This document shows positions 1-7,566 of a stretch of DNA of 64,000 nucleotides, piece by piece. Every line of letters begins with the position of its first letter. The first letter of the stretch is position 1. The notes beneath the pieces are model-generated. The model saw only the letters and a program-made list of their open reading frames with translations, was not told the DNA's origin and did no database searches. Source of the stretch: Herbaspirillum seropedicae (GTDB lineage Bacteria > Pseudomonadota > Gammaproteobacteria > Burkholderiales > Burkholderiaceae_D); contig NZ_CP011930.1 of the NCBI RefSeq assembly GCF_001040945.1, positions 5,017,021-5,081,020 on the forward strand. The letters are read 5' to 3'. The position numbers and the translations under genes were made by a program.

Positions 1-272
1 CCAGTGCCTTGGGTGGCCTCTTCCATGGCGCGCTTCTGGTTTTCCATGCGATTGGACCAGATGTTGCCCGCCACCGCGCCGATCGCGCCGCCGATGGCCG
101 CACCGCCCAGGGCGCGTCCGCCGCCCCCGCCGCCAGTGGCGGCGCCAATGATGCCGCCCAGGCCTGCACCAATGCCCGCGCCGGTCGCGGTGCCGCGCTG
201 GGTGGGGCTCATATCGGCGCAGCCCGACAGGGCCAGTACGCCGGCAATGGCTGCAATGGAAAGTTTCTTCAT
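1..272 (-). CDS. Glycine-zipper outer-membrane lipoprotein, N-terminal part (YiaD/OmpA-like)
   Basis: The reading frame starts at an ATG at 272 and runs off the left edge, so only about 90 N-terminal residues are visible. They form a lipoprotein signal peptide with a lipobox (LSGC, Cys at about residue 18). A long Gly/Ala-rich glycine-zipper segment follows (about residues 30-70), and then a charged stretch (NRMENQKRAMEE). This arrangement is typical of YiaD-like lipoproteins, which carry an OmpA peptidoglycan-binding domain further on. That domain lies outside the window, so the OmpA part is an inference. The protein is expected to sit in the outer membrane facing the periplasm. Confidence 0.75.
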   Translation of the reverse strand, partial: MKKLSIAAIAGVLALSGCADMSPTQRGTATGAGIGAGLGGIIGAATGGGGGGRALGGAAIGGAIGAVAGNIWSNRMENQKRAMEEATQGT

Positions 273-374
273 GTCACGTCCTTTCTGCCTTCTCATGTTG
301 TTGTCCAGGCCCTGGGCCGGTGTTCTTCAGAGCGACTTGCGGCGAATATGTTCCTGATGGGCTTGTCCAAATGA

Positions 375-403
375 CAAAGGCATCCGGAAAACGGATGCCT
401 TTG
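375..403. terminator. Hairpin terminator between lipoprotein and YqjDE-like operon
   Basis: A perfect 12-bp stem (CAAAGGCATCCG and its complement) with a short A-rich loop lies downstream of the minus-strand gene ending at 432. The run of T after the stem is short, so termination strength is uncertain. Confidence 0.6.
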
Positions 404-431
404 TGTCTATCCTGCCCGCCACGCCATGGCC

Positions 432-863
432 TTACGGTTCAGGCGGTCCTTCCAGCGGCAGCTGCTCTTGCTCCGCCGCTGCGCCGCGCTGGCTGAAGTA
501 ATAGGCCAGCCCGCCCACCATGGCCACTACGCCGCCCAGCATCAGGGGCTTGCGCAGCCAGCGTCGCGACAGCAGGGAAGCGCCCGTCATCAGCAAGGGC
601 GTCACTGTCTGCAGGTTCAGGTTGCCCAGACCGCCCGCGGTGAGGGACTTGATGGATTGCACCGTCCTGCCGCCGCCGAAGAGGGAAACGGCAAAATGGC
701 CCACGCGGCTCAGCGCACCCTTGGCCAGCGATTCGGCGCTGAGGTTCTCGCGCACGACTTCACGCGCCTCCATCACGCCCAGCCGGTACAGCGCGCCCTG
801 CGCCAATACCTTGCGCTTGCGCTCCTCGTGGGTCATGCCGTGATCCTGGTCTGTTGTCTGCAT
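432..863 (-). CDS. Conserved hypothetical protein, third gene of a YqjD/YqjE-like operon
   Basis: This 143-residue protein is not recognised as a characterised family. It has a hydrophilic N-terminus, a middle part with many short helical stretches, and one probable membrane segment near the C-terminus (about residues 108-125, LMLGGVVAMVGGLAYY), followed by an acidic, Pro-rich tail. It sits 21 bp behind the YqjE-like gene and shares its strand, so it is probably the third cistron of the operon, the position YqjK holds in E. coli. Similarity to YqjK itself is not evident. A role in membrane or stress physiology is inferred from context only. Confidence 0.7.
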   Translation of the reverse strand: MQTTDQDHGMTHEERKRKVLAQGALYRLGVMEAREVVRENLSAESLAKGALSRVGHFAVSLFGGGRTVQSIKSLTAGGLGNLNLQTVTPLLMTGASLLSRRWLRKPLMLGGVVAMVGGLAYYFSQRGAAAEQEQLPLEGPPEP

Positions 864-884
864 GGCTATCCTCGAAAAATACGC

Positions 885-1292
885 TTACAGCAAGGCATCA
901 CGGTCCTTGCGCAGCTCGGCCATGGTCTGCGGCAGCGACAGCTTGCCCTGCAACAGCACCGAACGCGCATACCAGACTAGGCCGACCGTGGCCACGGTAA
1001 ACACCATGCCCAGGAGAGCCAGGATCTTCCAGCCCCAGGTATCCCAGGCGAGCATGACGATCAATACCGACCAGAAGGCGATGGCGAACCACAGCCCCAC
1101 TGCCGCCAAGACGAAGATGACGGCGAAACGCACCAGGTTGGCGCCGATCTCCGACATCTCCAGAGAGGCCAGCTCAATACGGCTGATGATCAGGCCGAGC
1201 AGGTTCTTGGCCAGGCCCAGCAGGCCTGCCGTCAGCCCGGGATGGGCGGCCGGGGCGGGTGCGCCCTGGCCTTCCTTGTGGGGATTGGGCAT
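885..1292 (-). CDS. YqjE-like phage-holin-superfamily membrane protein
   Basis: This 135-residue protein has a Pro/Ala-rich N-terminus, an amphipathic segment (LLGLIISRIELASLEMSEIG) and two hydrophobic helices at about residues 55-80 and 88-108. That pattern matches the YqjE / holin-X (DUF1469) family of small inner-membrane proteins, which despite the name are chromosomal and not phage lysis proteins. It lies directly behind the DUF883 gene (11-bp gap) and ahead of another small membrane protein, the same order as E. coli yqjD-yqjE. The exact function is unknown; the family is linked to stationary phase and envelope stress. Confidence 0.8.
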   Translation of the reverse strand: MPNPHKEGQGAPAPAAHPGLTAGLLGLAKNLLGLIISRIELASLEMSEIGANLVRFAVIFVLAAVGLWFAIAFWSVLIVMLAWDTWGWKILALLGMVFTVATVGLVWYARSVLLQGKLSLPQTMAELRKDRDALL

Positions 1293-1303
1293 CGCTGCAG
1301 CGC

Positions 1304-1612
1304 TTACTTGCTACGACCGATGACCAGGCCCACCAGCAGGCCCAGGCCGGCCGAGATGGCCACCGCGCGCCACGGATTCTCGTGCACGTAGTCATCGGTC
1401 TTGGCGGCGACTTCCTTGCCCTTCTCGATGGCGGCGGCCTGGGCGCTCTGGGCGGCTTCGGCAGCGGCTTCCAGCAGGGTCAGGCCGCGTGCGCGCAGCT
1501 CGTCGGCCTTTTCACCGGTCGCGGCAGCCGCCTCGGCGAACAGGGCCTGGGCGTCCTTGACCAGCGTCTTCATGTCGTTGCGGACGGTCTTCAGTGCGGG
1601 GGATTGAGGCAT
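1304..1612 (-). CDS. DUF883 (YqjD/ElaB-type) membrane-anchored protein
   Basis: This 102-residue protein has a long Ala/Glu/Lys-rich amphipathic helix followed by the family's signature C-terminal anchor (ENPWRAVAISAGLGLLVGL) and a basic end. In E. coli, YqjD and ElaB are tail-anchored inner-membrane proteins that bind ribosomes in stationary phase; that role is known for the family and is not shown here. It is the first gene of a three-gene minus-strand unit. The start is the ATG at 1612, preceded by an AAGGAGAA-type ribosome binding site. Confidence 0.85.
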   Translation of the reverse strand: MPQSPALKTVRNDMKTLVKDAQALFAEAAAATGEKADELRARGLTLLEAAAEAAQSAQAAAIEKGKEVAAKTDDYVHENPWRAVAISAGLGLLVGLVIGRSK

Positions 1613-1833
1613 TCAAATTCTCCTTTTTAGCCGGTTCAGGGAAAAGACAGGCAGTGCTGTCAGTGCAGGCTGTCCACAGATGCTGCAATGCGGACATGAA
1701 TGATTCTACCTAGGCTGCAGCACTGCGGATAGCTGCCTGCAGCTGGCTTGCGCCAGCGCAAACCAGTTCGATGGCGCATGCAGGCATTAGTTTCAGGCAA
1801 TTTTCCGCGCGATGGCCGGCGGCTTGCCGCCCC

Positions 1834-2970
1834 TCAGAAGCGGGTCTCGCGCGCCGCCCGCAGGAAACTGTCGAGCACTGGCGTGCAATCGAGCAGTTCG
1901 GGACTGCCGGCGCGGTGGAATTCCGGGTGCCATTGCAAGCCCATCACGAAGGGCGCCTTGCGGTAGCGGATCGCTTCGACGATCTGGTCGGGACCGGATA
2001 CCGCCTCCACCGACAGGTCGCGGCCCAGGTCGCGCACGGCCTGGTGGTGGATGGAGTTGACCACGGCGTTCTCGGCCTTGAGCAGATTGGCCAGCGACGA
2101 GCCCTGCGGGAAATGCAGGGTGTGGTAATTGCTGTCGTATTGCTCGTTGACGTGGGGGATGGCGGTGGGAACGTCGGTGGCGATGTCCTGGTAGAGCGTG
2201 CCGCCGAAGGCCACGTTGATCAGCTGGCAACCGCGGCAGATGCCCAGCACCGGCTTGCCCGCCTCGATGAACTCATGCAGCAGCTCCAGTTCGTACATGT
2301 CGCGCACGCGGTCGCCACTCCATTCGGGACGGGTCGCCGACTGCGCATAGCTCTGCGGCGAGACGTCCGCGCCGCCCTGCAGGACCAGTCCGTCCAGATG
2401 CTTGGCGTAGTCGCGCAAGCGGATGTTGCTGGGGTGGACCAGGCCGTTGGTATTGACGGTGGGGATCATGAAGACCAGCACGTCGCGCGACATGACCCAC
2501 TGGGCGATCGATTCTTCCAGGTATTGCAGGGTCTTGCTGCGCAGCCCCTTGGCGCCCGCCTCGGGGTGGAAGATGCGGGCCGACACGCCGATCTTGAGCG
2601 TACGCTGCATGACACGGCGACCCGCCTTGTCCGACAGTTGCCGCAAGCGCGCCGTCAGGAAGCGCCAGGTCTGCGCCCACGGCGCATCGCCGGCGTGATG
2701 CGGCGGCGGCACGGCCGAGTAGGGACTGTGGGCAGACTGCTGAGCCTGCTGGGCCTGGCCGGCCGGCGCAGATTCGGGACTGGGCTGGGCTGGCGGGACG
2801 GCTGGCGGGGCCGCCGCTGCGACCGGAGCCGGAGCGGCAGGAGCGGCAGCAGCCGGCGCAGGAGTCTGCGAGGCGGCCGGTGTGCCAGAGGCGTCGGCGG
2901 AGACAGGCTGGGCCGGGGTGGAGGGTCGGTCGGGCGGCAGGTTGGCTTCGGAGTCTTGGATGTCGGACAT
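1834..2970 (-). CDS. Gamma-glutamyl-GABA hydrolase family protein (peptidase C26) with long Ala/Pro-rich N-terminus
   Basis: Residues from about 122 to the C-terminus form a class I glutamine-amidotransferase-like hydrolase. The nucleophile is Cys245 in the GICRGC elbow, and the His-Glu pair is in the GLQWHPEF motif near residue 350. This family (PuuD and relatives) cleaves gamma-glutamyl-gamma-aminobutyrate in polyamine breakdown or removes gamma-glutamyl groups from related compounds. The first ~95 residues are almost entirely Ala, Pro, Gln and Ser with no signal peptide, far longer than in PuuD (about 254 residues). The gene appears monocistronic, and its substrate cannot be settled from sequence. 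Confidence 0.85.
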   Translation of the reverse strand: MSDIQDSEANLPPDRPSTPAQPVSADASGTPAASQTPAPAAAAPAAPAPVAAAAPPAVPPAQPSPESAPAGQAQQAQQSAHSPYSAVPPPHHAGDAPWAQTWRFLTARLRQLSDKAGRRVMQRTLKIGVSARIFHPEAGAKGLRSKTLQYLEESIAQWVMSRDVLVFMIPTVNTNGLVHPSNIRLRDYAKHLDGLVLQGGADVSPQSYAQSATRPEWSGDRVRDMYELELLHEFIEAGKPVLGICRGCQLINVAFGGTLYQDIATDVPTAIPHVNEQYDSNYHTLHFPQGSSLANLLKAENAVVNSIHHQAVRDLGRDLSVEAVSGPDQIVEAIRYRKAPFVMGLQWHPEFHRAGSPELLDCTPVLDSFLRAARETRF

Positions 2971-3263
2971 GGCTGCAATCAGGGGTCAATAGGGGGCACT
3001 GCGGCGAGCGTCATCCTCAGCCGCGCAAGGCTGCGGCGGAGAATCCGGGGAGTGGCTGAGTATAAGCGCATTGCCGGGCTTTGGACACCTGCGCGCGGGC
3101 AGGCGCTTTCCGGCAAAACGCCGTGACGCCGTAGCAAGCAGTTTCGTACAAGCCGGGCGCGTGCTTTCGTGGCAAACTCCTTGCGCTCACCAGAGCAGAC
3201 AACACCAAGCCCGCCCATGTTCCGGCCAATTTTGCAGCTCGTTTCTCCCTTGCCCGATTCCCC

Positions 3264-3785
3264 ATGCCCAAGGCCCTCATCCTCTACGCCCATCCCACCG
3301 CCGAGCTGTCGCGCACCAATCGCCTGCTGCTCGATGCGGCCGCGCGCCTGCCGGAAGTGCAGATCCATGACCTCTACGAACACTACCCCGACTTCCACAT
3401 CGACGTGGAACACGAACAGCAATTGCTGGGTACGGTCGAGCTGATCGTGATGCAGCATCCCATCCACTGGTACAGCATGCCGGCCCTGCAGAAGCAGTGG
3501 CTGGACAGCGTGCTCACCCGCGGCTGGGCCTTTGGCCACGGCGGCCATGCGCTGCACGGCAAGCGCTTCTGGCTGGTGGCCACCACCGGCGGAGAGGAAG
3601 CCGCCTACCGCCCCCAGGGCCGCCACGGCCATCGCTTCGCCGACTTCCTGCCGCCCTATCAGCAAACTGCCGCGCTGTGCGGCATGCAATGGCAGGAACC
3701 GCTCATCCTGCATGGCGCACACCATATCCCGCCGGAACAATTCCAGCGCCATCTGCAGCATTATCTGGCGGGCCTGCAAGCATGA
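3264..3785 (+). CDS. KefF/KefG-type NAD(P)H:quinone oxidoreductase, ancillary to Kef antiporter
   Basis: This 173-residue flavodoxin-like protein has the FMN-binding opening ILYAHPTAELSR and the family motif QHPIHWYSMPALQKQW. The GWAFGHGG stretch is typical of KefF/KefG/MdaB-like quinone reductases. In E. coli such proteins bind to KefC or KefB and are needed for full antiport activity. Here the gene lies 69 bp upstream of a KefC-like gene on the same strand, supporting a two-gene unit. The choice between kefF and kefG cannot be made safely, so no symbol is given. Confidence 0.85.
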   Translation: MPKALILYAHPTAELSRTNRLLLDAAARLPEVQIHDLYEHYPDFHIDVEHEQQLLGTVELIVMQHPIHWYSMPALQKQWLDSVLTRGWAFGHGGHALHGKRFWLVATTGGEEAAYRPQGRHGHRFADFLPPYQQTAALCGMQWQEPLILHGAHHIPPEQFQRHLQHYLAGLQA

Positions 3786-3854
3786 GCCCGCGCCCGCTCC
3801 ACCCCTTCTTGCCTTTGCCCTTGCCCTTCTTCACGCCCACGACTGGAACTGCCC

Positions 3855-5675
3855 ATGGATGAACAACTGCTCATCGCCCTCGTCTATCTGCTCGCGGCGG
3901 TGGCCGCCGTGCCTATCGCCAAGCGCCTGGGGCTGGGCGCCGTGCTGGGCTATCTGCTGGCCGGCATCGTCATCGGTCCGTGGGGACTGGGGCTGATCAC
4001 GGAGGTCAAGCATATCCTTGAATTCTCGGAGTTCGGGGTGGTGCTGCTGCTCTTCCTGATCGGCCTGGAACTGGACCCCAAGCGGCTCTGGGCCTTGCGC
4101 CGTTCCATTTTCGGCTGGGGCAGCATCCAGGTCGCGGCGGTCTCGCTGGCCTTGCTGGCGGCGGCGCTGGCCGCTAGCGTGCCCTGGCGCATCGGCCTGA
4201 TCGGCGCACTGGGGATGTCGCTCTCATCGACCGCCATCGCCCTGGCGACCCTGGGCGAGCGCAAGCTCACGGCCACGCCGGCCGGTTCCGCGGCCTTTTC
4301 CATCCTGCTGTTCCAGGACATCGCCGCCATCCCCATGATGGCCGCCGTACCACTGCTGGGCGTGGCGGCCAGCCAGGGCAGCGGACAGGGCTGGCTGCAC
4401 GCGGGCCAGGTGGCGCTGGTGATTGCACTGCTGATCTTCGGCGGGCGCGTGCTGATGCGCCCCATCCTGCGCATCATCGCCAAGACCGACATGCGCGAGA
4501 TCTTCACCGCCTTCGCGCTGCTGCTGGTCATTGCCACCTGCCTGCTGATGCAATCGGTGGGCATGTCGATGGCGCTGGGGACCTTCCTGGCCGGCGTGCT
4601 ACTGGCCGATTCCGAATATCGCCACGCACTGGAAAGCGATCTCGAACCCTTCAAGGGCCTGCTGCTGGGCCTGTTCTTCATTGCCGTGGGCATGTCGGTG
4701 GATTTCGGCGTCTTCTTCGCCCAGCCCTGGCGCATCCTCGGCATGGTCCTGGGTTTCCTGGCCATCAAGACCTGCGTGATGTGGGCGCTGGGACGCTGCT
4801 TCGGCATCCCGCGCGGGCAGCAATTGTTCTTTGCCTTCCTGCTCTCGCAAGGCGGGGAGTTCGCCTTCATCGTCTTCGGCGCAGCAGTCACGGCCAAGGT
4901 GCTCACGCCCGAGACCTCGTCGCTACTGGTGGTGGTCGTGGCGCTGTCGATGCTGGTCACGCCGCTGCTGTTGCTGGTGCATGACCGTCTGCTGGTGCGC
5001 TGGATGGAAGGCGGCAAGCGCCGCCCCGAGGACAAGATCGATCCCCAGGACCATGCGGTCATCATCGCCGGCTTTGGCCGCTTCGGCCAGATCATCGGGC
5101 GGCTGCTGGCGGCCAATGGGATCGGCGCGACCGTGCTGGACCATGATCCGGACCAGATCGATTTCCTGCGCAAGTTCGGCTTCAAGGTCTTCTATGGCGA
5201 CGCCACCCGCATCGACCTGTTGCGCACCGCCGGGGCGGACAAGGCGCGCGTGCTGGTGATCGCCATCGACGATGCGCAGGCAGCGCTGGAGATGGTGGAC
5301 AAGGTGCGCGAGGAATTCCCGCACCTGCAGATCGCCGCCCGCGCCCGCAATGTCACCCACTACTACGACCTGATGGATCGCGGCGTCACGGTGCTGGAGC
5401 GCGAGACCTTCGAGAGCGCCCTGCACATGGGCCGCCAGGTGTTGCAGCAGCTGGACTTCGGCGCCTATCGCGCGCGCGAGGCGGCCATGAAGTTCCGCGC
5501 CCATAACCTCAAGACCCTGGAAGCGCTCTACCCGCATTACAAGAACCAGGCGCAGATGGTGTCCATGGCCGTGCAGGCGCGCGAGGAACTGGAAGCCATG
5601 TTCGCCGGCGATCGCCAGGCCATGGAGCGCGAGCACAGCCATGACCAGTGGCGCGGCGAGCCGCCGCCGCAATAA
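3855..5675 (+). CDS. Glutathione-regulated potassium-efflux type antiporter (KefB/KefC-like)
   Basis: This 606-residue protein has about 12-13 transmembrane helices in a CPA2 monovalent cation:proton antiporter domain (residues 1-385), with motifs such as LLLFLIGLELDP and LFQDIAAIPMM. A cytoplasmic RCK/TrkA-N domain follows, with the dinucleotide-binding GFGRFGQ at about 405-411 and the downstream VFYGDATR. Kef systems export K+ in exchange for protons and are held closed by glutathione and opened by glutathione-electrophile adducts, acidifying the cytoplasm for protection. The flavodoxin-like gene upstream is the expected partner. The TAA stop lies inside the A-run of a minus-strand terminator. 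Confidence 0.9.
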   Translation: MDEQLLIALVYLLAAVAAVPIAKRLGLGAVLGYLLAGIVIGPWGLGLITEVKHILEFSEFGVVLLLFLIGLELDPKRLWALRRSIFGWGSIQVAAVSLALLAAALAASVPWRIGLIGALGMSLSSTAIALATLGERKLTATPAGSAAFSILLFQDIAAIPMMAAVPLLGVAASQGSGQGWLHAGQVALVIALLIFGGRVLMRPILRIIAKTDMREIFTAFALLLVIATCLLMQSVGMSMALGTFLAGVLLADSEYRHALESDLEPFKGLLLGLFFIAVGMSVDFGVFFAQPWRILGMVLGFLAIKTCVMWALGRCFGIPRGQQLFFAFLLSQGGEFAFIVFGAAVTAKVLTPETSSLLVVVVALSMLVTPLLLLVHDRLLVRWMEGGKRRPEDKIDPQDHAVIIAGFGRFGQIIGRLLAANGIGATVLDHDPDQIDFLRKFGFKVFYGDATRIDLLRTAGADKARVLVIAIDDAQAALEMVDKVREEFPHLQIAARARNVTHYYDLMDRGVTVLERETFESALHMGRQVLQQLDFGAYRAREAAMKFRAHNLKTLEALYPHYKNQAQMVSMAVQAREELEAMFAGDRQAMEREHSHDQWRGEPPPQ

Positions 5676-5708
5676 AAAAGGGCCGGAGACGCTTGCGCGC
5701 ATCCGGCC
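5673..5708 (-). terminator. Rho-independent terminator for the degP/degQ-like gene
   Basis: Read on the minus strand, a GC-rich stem (GGCCGGA / TCCGGCC, 5681-5708) is followed by six T residues (5673-5678). It lies downstream of the protease gene and overlaps the stop codon of the convergent Kef gene. Confidence 0.7.
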
Positions 5709-5716
5709 AAATCCCT

Positions 5717-5815
5717 CACTGCTTACTGCTTACCACTTACTACGAGGCTACTGCTCACTACTTGCTACTCACTGCTTACTGCTTACTACCTACTGCTCAC
5801 CGGTACTACTCACTG
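5717..5815. repeat. Imperfect short tandem repeats of ACTGCTTACT type
   Basis: About 100 bp between two convergent genes is made of many near-copies of a 7-11 nt unit (TACTGCTTAC, TACTGCTCAC, TACTCACTGC). No reading frame or hairpin stands out. It may be a slippage-prone simple repeat. Confidence 0.6.
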
Positions 5816-5872
5816 CCAAACACAAAACCACACAAATCATTTAAATCATTTAGCTAATTCAACTCATCGGAC

Positions 5873-7357
5873 TCAATTCAGCGCCAGCGGCACGAAGATC
5901 TTTTCGTCGCCGCGCTCCACCAGCAAGGCCACGTTCTTGCCCGCGTCGGTGGCCAGCTTGCGCAGCTGCGCCACGCTGGAGACCGGGGTGCCATTGACCG
6001 CCAGGATCACGTCCCCGCTCTGGATACCCGCCACCGCTGCCGGACCGCTCACGTCTTCCACCAGCAAGCCCTTCTGCCCGCCCAGCTGGGCCTGTTCATC
6101 CTTGTCCAGCGGACGCACCGCCAGGCCCAGGCGGCCCTGGTCATCGGACTTGCTGGCCTTGGCGTCATTCTTGGCCTGCTTCATCTCGCCCACGGTCACA
6201 TTGATGGTGCGCACCTTGCCGGCACGCATCACTTCCATGGGCTTGGTGCTGCCCGGCGGCGTATCCGCCACCAGGGTCGGCAGATCCACGGAATGGTCGA
6301 TGGCATGGCCGTTGAAGCTGATGATCACGTCGCCAGCCTGCAGCCCCGCCTTGTCAGCCGGACTGCCCTTTTCCACCGAGCTGACCAGCGCACCCTCGGC
6401 CTTCTTCAATCCGAAGGAATCCGACAGGGCCTGGTTCAGATCCTGTACCGACACGCCCAGGCGGCCACGCGTTACCTTGCCATGCGTGACCAACTGCTGT
6501 TCCACCTTCATGGCCACGTCGATGGGGATCGAGAACGACAAGCCCTGGAAGCCGCCCGTCTGGCTGTAGATCTGCGAATTGATGCCGATCACCTGGCCGT
6601 TCAGGTCGAACAGCGGGCCGCCGGAGTTACCCGGATTGACCGCCACATCGGTCTGGATGAAGGGCACGTAGTTGTCATCCGGCAGGCTGCGCGACTTGGC
6701 GCTGATGATCCCGGCCGTGGCCGTGTTGTCAAAGCCGTAGGGGGAGCCGATGGCCAGCACCGGCTGGCCGACCTTGACCCGGGACGGATCGCCGATCTGC
6801 ACCGTCGGCAGGTTCTTGGCGTCGATGCGGATGACGGCGATATCGCTCTGCTTGTCGATGCCCAGCACCTTGGCCTTGAACTCGCGGCGGTCGGTCAGCT
6901 TGACCACCACTTCCTGGGCGCCATCGACCACGTGGGCATTGGTCAGGATCAGGCCATCCGGCGAGATGATGAAACCGGAACCCAGGCCGTGCATGATGCG
7001 CGGCTGCTGCGGCATCTGCAGTTGCGGGCCGAAGCGCTTGAAGAATTCGGAGAAGGGATCGTTGGGGTCGAGACCATTGTCGTCATCATCGGCCACCTTG
7101 CGCGCCTTGCCAGTGACGCTGATGTTGACCACGGCCGGACCATAGCGCTGCACGATGCCCGAGAAATCGGTGGCCGCCGCGACCACCGGTCCGGCCGGGG
7201 CAGCGGGCGCGGAATTGGACGCCACCAGCGGGGCGTTGACCGCGGCCGCGTGCGCCGACGGCAGGTCGGCGCCGCGAAAATAGACGTAGCTGCCGCCGAC
7301 CACTGCGGCAATCATGACAGCCAAAGTGTTACGAACGAAAACGATGCGACGGCTCAT
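5873..7357 (-). CDS. Periplasmic serine protease/chaperone of the DegP/DegQ (HtrA, MucD) family
   Basis: This 494-residue protein has an N-terminal membrane or signal segment (about residues 10-27) and a trypsin-like domain with the triad His142 (TNAHVV), Asp172 (SDIAV) and Ser245 (GNSGGP). Two C-terminal PDZ domains follow (about residues 290-385 and 400-490). HtrA proteases degrade or refold damaged envelope proteins in the periplasm. The gene follows a sensor kinase/response regulator pair on the same strand. A terminator separates them, and the leader carries paired CTTAAT/ATTAAG boxes, so regulation by that system is likely. DegP, DegQ and MucD cannot be told apart confidently. Confidence 0.92.
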   Translation of the reverse strand: MSRRIVFVRNTLAVMIAAVVGGSYVYFRGADLPSAHAAAVNAPLVASNSAPAAPAGPVVAAATDFSGIVQRYGPAVVNISVTGKARKVADDDDNGLDPNDPFSEFFKRFGPQLQMPQQPRIMHGLGSGFIISPDGLILTNAHVVDGAQEVVVKLTDRREFKAKVLGIDKQSDIAVIRIDAKNLPTVQIGDPSRVKVGQPVLAIGSPYGFDNTATAGIISAKSRSLPDDNYVPFIQTDVAVNPGNSGGPLFDLNGQVIGINSQIYSQTGGFQGLSFSIPIDVAMKVEQQLVTHGKVTRGRLGVSVQDLNQALSDSFGLKKAEGALVSSVEKGSPADKAGLQAGDVIISFNGHAIDHSVDLPTLVADTPPGSTKPMEVMRAGKVRTINVTVGEMKQAKNDAKASKSDDQGRLGLAVRPLDKDEQAQLGGQKGLLVEDVSGPAAVAGIQSGDVILAVNGTPVSSVAQLRKLATDAGKNVALLVERGDEKIFVPLALN

Positions 7358-7445
7358 CTTCTTCTCCTTGATCGAACGGGTAATCGATGGTCGGGGCTGG
7401 CTCGCCGCACTTGGCGGCGTATCGGCCTCAACCGTTGGAGTGAAG

Positions 7446-7509
7446 ATTAAGCAGTGAAAATTAAGACAAACTTAAGGCCGGATGAATGCTGACTTAATGC
7501 TGGCTTAAC
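7446..7509. promoter_or_regulatory. Two PmrA/QseB-like response-regulator boxes upstream of the protease gene
   Basis: The sequence contains ATTAAG-N5-CTTAAG at 7460-7476 and CTTAAT-N5-CTTAAC at 7493-7509, plus a lone ATTAAG at 7446-7451. The known PmrA consensus is a pair of HTTAAK hexamers separated by 5 bp. The first box matches fully and the second has one mismatch. The box centres are 33 bp apart, about three helical turns. They lie 90-150 bp upstream of the protease start. Confidence 0.6.
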
Positions 7510-7514
7510 GCTGG

Positions 7515-7559
7515 AAAAAGGAGCATTCATCCCAGCTAAATGCTCCCTTTCCGGGAGCA
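7515..7559 (-). terminator. Terminator after the sensor kinase gene, with an overlapping alternative hairpin
   Basis: On the minus strand GGAGCATT (7546-7539) pairs with AATGCTCC (7527-7520), followed by five T (7519-7515), a standard terminator. The 5' arm overlaps another possible stem, TGCTCCC / GGGAGCA (7559-7541), so the two hairpins exclude each other. Confidence 0.6.
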
Positions 7560-7566
7560 AGCGCCC

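Noticed and set aside
885..1292. Prophage holin as evidence of a prophage
   Set aside because: The holin-superfamily protein is part of a YqjD/YqjE-type chromosomal operon; no other phage genes are near.
1771..3126. A 451-codon plus-strand frame
   Set aside because: It is antisense to the C26 hydrolase; it has no ribosome binding site or family features.
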